Source: an uncultured Nocardioides sp. (GTDB taxonomy: Bacteria > Actinomycetota > Actinomycetes > Propionibacteriales > Nocardioidaceae). From it: DNA of 11,690 nucleotides. Shown piece after piece: positions 8,003-11,690 of the stretch. Below the pieces are notes generated by a model that was not told where the DNA came from, did not search any database, and saw only the letters and a program-made list of their open reading frames with translations. The stretch is from NCBI RefSeq assembly GCF_946885725.1, contig NZ_CAMPGZ010000133.1:1-11690 (forward strand), written 5' to 3'. A program made the translations under genes and the position numbers. How positions within the stretch are numbered: the stretch's first letter is position 1; each line of letters starts with the position of its first letter.

Positions 8003-8950
8003 TCACTGGGTCGGGGGTGCGACGACGAGGGCGGCCAGGCGGTTGCCCTGGGCGCCGGGGGTGGCATGGGCGAAGACGACGTCGGCGGCGACGACGTCCA
8101 GCGGCGCGGCGGCCGGGTGGCGCAGCCGCACGACGTCACCGACGCGGAGGCCGGACAGCTCGATCGGGTCGGCGGTGGTGCTGCGGAACCGGACCGCGAC
8201 GTCCACGGGGACGGCCTGCATGCCGGCGGCGAGGCGTCGCTTGCTCAGCTCGCGCTCGGCCCGCTCGCGCTCGGAGACCTGCTCGCTCGCGCCGGCGGCG
8301 GTGAGGAACGGCAGCAGGCCGGCGAACGACAGGCACAGCGAGACCGGGTGCCGGACCTCGCCGATGTGCAGCGCGAACCGGGCCACGACCATCGCGTCGG
8401 CGGCGCCGGCGACCTGGGCGAGCTGCGGGTTGTACTCGACGCCCTTGACGACGGGCTCGAGCGCGACGATCTCGCCGAAGGCGTAGCGCACCTCGGCGAC
8501 CAGCCGCTCGTACAGGCCGGAGACGACCGCGCTCTCGAGGTCGGTGAGCTGCCGCTCGGGCTGGACCTTGCTGCCCGGGCCGCCGAGGAGCTTGTCGACC
8601 AGCGTCATCACGACGGTCAGCGGCATCTCCAGCACGCCCTGCTGCTGCAGCGGCTCGGCCGTGAACACGGTCATGTAGGTGAGGTCGTCGAGCGACTCGA
8701 CGTACTCGGCGTAGGTCTGCTGGTCGACGTCGACGACCTCGACGAGGCAGACGGACCGCAGCGCGGACGTGAGGATCGTGCCGGCCTGGCGTCCGAACGT
8801 GTCGAACGCGAGCTGCAGCGCCCGGAGGTGCTCACGGGACAGCTTCAGCGGGCGGCGGAAGTCGTAGGCCGTCACCTGCTCGGGGGCCCGCCGGACCTGC
8901 CCGGCCGTGGGCAGCACGCGACTGCGCACGGTGCGAGGTGAGGCGTTCAC
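8003..8950 (-). CDS. fliM: Flagellar motor switch protein FliM
   Basis: A 315-residue FliM, the C-ring protein that links MotA torque to rotation direction. The chain enters the FliM fold at about residue 26 with VTAYDFRRPLKLSREHLRAL. The conserved GGxG motif is LLGGPG (121-126), the CheC-like middle domain spans about 35-225, a basic/acidic connector (SERERAERELSKRR) follows at about 226-239, and the SpoA domain occupies about 245-310. The usual N-terminal CheY-binding peptide (EIDALL-like) is absent: the first 25 residues are Arg/Pro/Val-rich. The GTG at 8950 is the furthest upstream start in this frame back to fliL, and it has no Shine-Dalgarno. It sits directly after a promoter-like element, suggesting leaderless initiation. 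GTGs at codons 8 and 12 are alternatives. Confidence 0.95.
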   Translation of the reverse strand: MNASPRTVRSRVLPTAGQVRRAPEQVTAYDFRRPLKLSREHLRALQLAFDTFGRQAGTILTSALRSVCLVEVVDVDQQTYAEYVESLDDLTYMTVFTAEPLQQQGVLEMPLTVVMTLVDKLLGGPGSKVQPERQLTDLESAVVSGLYERLVAEVRYAFGEIVALEPVVKGVEYNPQLAQVAGAADAMVVARFALHIGEVRHPVSLCLSFAGLLPFLTAAGASEQVSERERAERELSKRRLAAGMQAVPVDVAVRFRSTTADPIELSGLRVGDVVRLRHPAAAPLDVVAADVVFAHATPGAQGNRLAALVVAPPTQ

Positions 8951-8957
8951 GGCGGTC

Positions 8958-8985
8958 GTATCGGCGTACGGCGGCGTTACCTGAG
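8958..8985 (-). promoter_or_regulatory. Putative FliA/WhiG-type promoter for fliM
   Basis: On the minus strand CTCA (8985-8982), 16 nt, then GCCGATAC (8965-8958). It shares CTCAGGT at the -35 end and GCCGATA at the -10 end with the element before flhA. The expected transcription start, 5-8 nt after the -10 box, falls at about 8950-8953, on or next to the fliM GTG. It lies in the 160-bp fliL-fliM gap and would drive fliM and the genes after it. Confidence 0.6.
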
Positions 8986-9110
8986 GAGTCTCCCCGAAGA
9001 GAGTGTGTATGCCTCGGCGGCGGGCGTCGTCCCTGACGTCGGCCCCGACGGCGTGGTGCTGGGTGCGAGCCGGCCCTTCCGTGGACCGACTGGCGCGCCC
9101 CTTGGTGCGG

Positions 9111-9551
9111 CTACTGCATCACGAAGTCGGTGAAGTACACCCCCATCACCTCGTGCTCGTAGAGCTCGTCCAGCTCGTGCTCGAGCTCCTTCTTCAGCTT
9201 CTGCCGGTACTTCTTCTGGGACAGCTCCTCCATGCTCTCCCCGGAGAAGATGTCGATCGCGGCGTCGAGGGCCTTGCTGCCGTCGATCTCGCCGTGGCCG
9301 CCCTCGACCTGCTGGAGCGCCAGGCCGATGCGCAGGTAGTGGCTGTCCTGGAGGTTGATCTGGATCGCCTCGAGCGGCAGCACCTCGCCCGGCACCGGCT
9401 CCTCCTCCTCGGCGGAGGCGGGCTTCAGGAAGAACCAGTAGCCGCCGCCACCGCCGAGCAGCAGAACGGCCAGCACCATGATCAGCAGCTTCTTCTTGCC
9501 GCCCTTCGTGGTGGCCTCGGCCTCCTCGGGGGCCACGGTCGTCGTGCTCAT
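9111..9551 (-). CDS. fliL: Flagellar basal body-associated protein FliL
   Basis: A 146-residue FliL, a single-pass inner membrane protein that surrounds the stator units and supports MotAB function. The cytoplasmic N-terminus (about 1-21, ending GGKKK) is followed by a transmembrane helix at about 22-42 with a GGGGG run, an acidic linker (AEEEEPVPGE), and the extracytoplasmic domain. LPLEAIQINLQDSHYLRIGL (58-77) and the C-terminal VMGVYFTDFVMQ (135-146) are typical of FliL. An internal charged helix (about 107-134) precedes the end. The ATG at 9551 has AGAGGA about 8 nt upstream. It lies 60 bp after motB, consistent with a joint stator role, and 160 bp before fliM. Confidence 0.93.
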   Translation of the reverse strand: MSTTTVAPEEAEATTKGGKKKLLIMVLAVLLLGGGGGYWFFLKPASAEEEEPVPGEVLPLEAIQINLQDSHYLRIGLALQQVEGGHGEIDGSKALDAAIDIFSGESMEELSQKKYRQKLKKELEHELDELYEHEVMGVYFTDFVMQ

Positions 9552-9611
9552 GTCGGTCGTCCTCTGGTCGTTTTTCTGGTGTTCGGTGGGGTCGGTACGG
9601 CGGGTGCGGGA

Positions 9612-10508
9612 TCAGGTCAGGCGCTGGGCGCGCAGCGCCTCGTCGAACAGCGCGCGCACTTCGTCGCGGGCGGTGGACAGCACGAGGATGTCCACGCGCT
9701 TGTTCAGCTCCTGCGAGTGCGGCTTGCTCGGGTCGATCAGCGGCTGCTCGTGGCCGTAGGCGGCGGCCATCATGTGCTCCCCCGGCACGCCGCCGCGCTC
9801 CTTGAGGTGCCGCAGCACGGTGACCGCACGAGCCGCCGAGAGCTCCCAGTCGCTGGGGTAGAACTTCGGCTTCACCTTCACCTGGTTGGTGTGACCGGCG
9901 ACCTCGATCTGGTTGGGCAGGTCCTGCAGCACCGGGGCGATCACGTCGAGCACCCGCACGCCGCGCGGGCTCAGGTCGGCGACGTTCGGCGCGAAGACGA
10001 TGTGCCGCGAGACCAGGCTGATCCGCAGGCCGCGCTCGTCGATGCGCATGGTCACGTCGTCCTCCAGGCCGTGCTTGCGCAGCGCGGCGTCGACCTTGCG
10101 GCGCAGGGCGTCGAGCTTGTTGACCTCGCGGATCGCCTCGGCCAGGTCACGCTCGCGGTCGTCGGCCGCGTCCCGGGCCGCGTCGGAGCTCGCCTCCTGC
10201 CGCTCGGACGCGGTCTGCTCGGTCTGCTTGGTCTCCGTCGACACCGGGCCCGGGGCGATCGGTGCCATCGGGGCCACACCCGACTCGGCGAGCACGGACT
10301 GGTCGCCCTGGAACGGCGACGGCTGCTGGCCGAAGCCCGCGGCCATGCCCTCGCGCAGCTGGTTGAACTTCTTCTGGTCGACCTGGCTGATCGCGAACAG
10401 CACGATGAACAGCACCATCAGCAGCGTCATCATGTCGGCGTACGACACGAGCCACCGTTCGTGGTTGGCGTGCTCCTCGTGCTCTTCGTGCTTCTTCCGC
10501 TTGCTCAT
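9612..10508 (-). CDS. motB: Flagellar stator protein MotB
   Basis: A 298-residue MotB, the stator subunit that carries the ion-binding Asp and anchors to peptidoglycan. The short N-terminus is His/Glu-rich (KHEEHEEHANHERW). The single helix at about 20-41 contains SYADMMTLLM, with Asp25 matching the essential Asp (D32 in E. coli MotB). Residues about 60-125 are a low-complexity, Gln/Glu/Ala-rich periplasmic linker with the plug region near its start. An OmpA-like peptidoglycan-binding domain follows from about 150, with VAGHTNQVKV (203-212), WELSAARAVTVLRHL (221-235) and NKRVDILV (269-276). The ATG at 10508 is chosen because longer in-frame versions run back through motA in another frame. Only one base separates it from the motA stop. 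SYAD resembles proton-type MotB, but the ion is not proven. Confidence 0.97.
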   Translation of the reverse strand: MSKRKKHEEHEEHANHERWLVSYADMMTLLMVLFIVLFAISQVDQKKFNQLREGMAAGFGQQPSPFQGDQSVLAESGVAPMAPIAPGPVSTETKQTEQTASERQEASSDAARDAADDRERDLAEAIREVNKLDALRRKVDAALRKHGLEDDVTMRIDERGLRISLVSRHIVFAPNVADLSPRGVRVLDVIAPVLQDLPNQIEVAGHTNQVKVKPKFYPSDWELSAARAVTVLRHLKERGGVPGEHMMAAAYGHEQPLIDPSKPHSQELNKRVDILVLSTARDEVRALFDEALRAQRLT

Positions 10509-10509
10509 G

Positions 10510-11277
10510 TCAGGCCGCCTTGGCCTCGGCGGGCTCCGTGGCCAGCAGGGACTCCAGACGCTGCGCCACCACACGCGGGTTGGAGCCGGCCTGCACGGCC
10601 AGGACGCCCTCGATGATGACCTCCATGCGGGCGGCCTCGAGGTCGCCGATGCGGGTGATGCGGCTGCCGATCGGCAGCCAGACCACGTTGGCGGTCATGA
10701 CACCCCACAGCGTGGCGACGAACGCGCCGGCGATGAGGTGGCCGAGCTTGTCCGGCTCCGACAGGTTCTCGAGCACGTGCACGAGACCCATGACGGTGCC
10801 GATGATGCCGATGGTCGGCGCGTAGCCGCCCATGTCGTTGTAGAACTTGGCGTCCTGCTTGGCCTTCTTCTTCTTGGCCATCGACTCGGCCTCGAGGATC
10901 TCGCGGATCTCCTCGGCGTCGGTGCCGTCGACCGCCAGGCTGACGCCCTTCTTGAGGAACTCGTCGTCCATGTCCGCCACGGCATCCTCGAGGGTCAGCA
11001 ACCCGCCGCGCCGCGCCTTGTCGGCCAGGTCCACCACCACAGGGACCAGCTCGGCAGGGGGCGTCGACTTGTAGCCCATCGCCGTCTTCAGCGCGGCGAG
11101 CGAGCTCTTCATGTCCGCCAGCGTGCAACCGGCGATCCCGGCACCGAGGGTGCCGAAGACGACCAGGATGATCGGCGGCATGAGGAGGAGCGACATGGGG
11201 TTGCCGCCCTCGAGGATGTTGGCCCCGAGGATCGCCGCGAGCGCCAGGCCGATACCGATCGGTGTCGCGCGGTCCAT
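10510..11277 (-). CDS. motA: Flagellar stator protein MotA
   Basis: A 255-residue MotA, the pentameric stator subunit that pushes on FliG. Four membrane segments lie at about 5-22, 29-50, 151-173 and 184-204. The large cytoplasmic loop (about 51-150) holds KARRGGLLTLED (87-98), whose Arg90 and Glu97 correspond to the FliG-contact charges of E. coli MotA. The functional prolines are present at 154 (GGYAPTIGIIGTVMGL) and 202 (WLPIGSRI). A lysine run (MAKKKKAK, 133-140) precedes the third helix. The ATG at 11277 is preferred because GAGGAG (11284-11289) is 6 nt upstream; the GTG at 11280 would be only 3 nt away. The start shares one base with the flbD stop (TGATG), so the two are probably coupled. 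Confidence 0.96.
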   Translation of the reverse strand: MDRATPIGIGLALAAILGANILEGGNPMSLLLMPPIILVVFGTLGAGIAGCTLADMKSSLAALKTAMGYKSTPPAELVPVVVDLADKARRGGLLTLEDAVADMDDEFLKKGVSLAVDGTDAEEIREILEAESMAKKKKAKQDAKFYNDMGGYAPTIGIIGTVMGLVHVLENLSEPDKLGHLIAGAFVATLWGVMTANVVWLPIGSRITRIGDLEAARMEVIIEGVLAVQAGSNPRVVAQRLESLLATEPAEAKAA

Positions 11278-11612
11278 CACAGGCTCCTCGGGGTGAGCGG
11301 CCGGACGGGCCCGTCGCCGGGCTCGTCCTGCGAGGCGGCCCCGCCCTCGAAGCCAACCTCGTCGTTCCGTACGGCGGCGAGCCGGCCACGCCGTACGACA
11401 GCGTCCGGGTTGTGCTCGAAGGCGGCGGCGGCGCCGATCACGGAGGCGCGGTAGTCGCGCACGGCGGCGACGACCTCCGCGAGGGTCTCCAGGACGATGT
11501 ACTTCGTCCCGTCGACCAGGGTGATGACCGTGTCAGGGGTGCAGTCGACGCGCTCGATCAGATCCGGGTTCAGCGCGAACTGCGCGCCCGTCATACGCGT
11601 GAGCGTCACCAT
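11277..11612 (-). CDS. flbD: FlbD/SwrD family flagellar protein with C-terminal extension
   Basis: A 111-residue member of the small FlbD family (SwrD in Bacillus subtilis, where it increases flagellar torque through the stator). The family core fills about residues 1-58: MVTLTRMTGAQFALNPDLIE, then RVDCTPDTVITLVDGTKYIV and LETLAEVVAAVRDYR. The remaining ~50 residues are a polar, Arg/Gly/Asp-rich tail, longer than the 60-75-residue usual form. The ATG at 11612 places the conserved MVxLTR at the N-terminus; AAGGA is about 10 nt upstream, rather far. An in-frame GTG at 11663 would add 17 residues that look non-conserved. The gene directly precedes motA, with which its stop overlaps, in keeping with a stator-related role. 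This is not the unrelated Caulobacter transcription factor also called FlbD. Confidence 0.9.
   Translation of the reverse strand: MVTLTRMTGAQFALNPDLIERVDCTPDTVITLVDGTKYIVLETLAEVVAAVRDYRASVIGAAAAFEHNPDAVVRRGRLAAVRNDEVGFEGGAASQDEPGDGPVRPLTPRSL
11284..11289 (-). promoter_or_regulatory. Shine-Dalgarno that decides the motA start
   Basis: GAGGAG on the minus strand within the last codons of flbD, 6 nt from the ATG at 11277 and 3 nt from the adjacent GTG at 11280. The spacing favours the ATG. Confidence 0.6.
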
Positions 11613-11690
11613 CGGTGCACCATCCTTGTGCGGTCGAACATGCATGCCGTCCGTGGCCTGCACGAGTTACTTCGGCTGCCGCCGCGTCGA

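Noticed and set aside
11667..11690. TAA on the minus strand as the end of a hook gene such as flgE
   Set aside because: The seven visible codons before it (STRRQPK) do not resemble the usual FlgE C-terminus, and too little sequence is present to support a partial gene.

Overview
The window is a high-GC actinobacterial flagellar operon. GC-rich codon use, Ala/Pro-rich insertions, frequent GTG starts and a flbD-motA-motB-fliL-fliM-fliN-fliO-fliP-fliQ-fliR-flhB-flhA order point to a motile actinobacterium of the Nocardioides/Propionibacteriales type. The genus is an inference from gene order and style, not from a marker gene.

Layout: everything from about 11612 down to 606 is on the minus strand and reads as one long flagellar gene string. 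In transcription order it is flbD (SwrD/FlbD family), motA and motB (stator), fliL (stator-associated), fliM and fliN (switch/C-ring), fliO, fliP, fliQ, fliR and flhB (export gate and its assembly factor), flhA (export gate), then an unrecognised 82-residue membrane protein with a near-perfect Shine-Dalgarno. Four junctions are tight: flbD/motA share one base, motA/motB are one base apart, and fliO/fliP and fliR/flhB overlap by 4 bp. Three gaps of 143-165 bp (fliL-fliM, fliP-fliQ, flhB-flhA) break the string into modules. At the far left, a plus-strand gene for a four-helix membrane protein converges on the operon and ends 4 bp from it, which probably marks the cluster boundary. The operon continues or begins beyond the right edge; by analogy hook genes would lie there, but only 78 bases are visible.

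Together the genes supply the flagellar type III export gate (FlhA, FlhB, FliP, FliQ, FliR, FliO), the rotor switch (FliM, FliN) and the stator (MotA, MotB, FliL). No filament, hook, chaperone, sigma-factor or chemotaxis gene is in view.

Main points for a second look: (1) two of the three larger gaps carry the same FliA/WhiG-type promoter-like element, CTCAGG plus GCCGATA with N16 or N17 between CTCA and GCCGATA; one would give an essentially leaderless fliM mRNA and the other a roughly 95-nt structured leader for flhA; (2) FliM has no N-terminal CheY-binding peptide, and no start codon upstream could add one; (3) FliN carries a ~160-residue Ala-rich N-terminal region that may be a degenerate CheC/FliM-like domain; (4) FliP and FliO have long low-complexity extensions; (5) the small membrane protein after flhA may be an undescribed flagellar accessory. 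I see no mobile element, CRISPR array, tRNA or rRNA.
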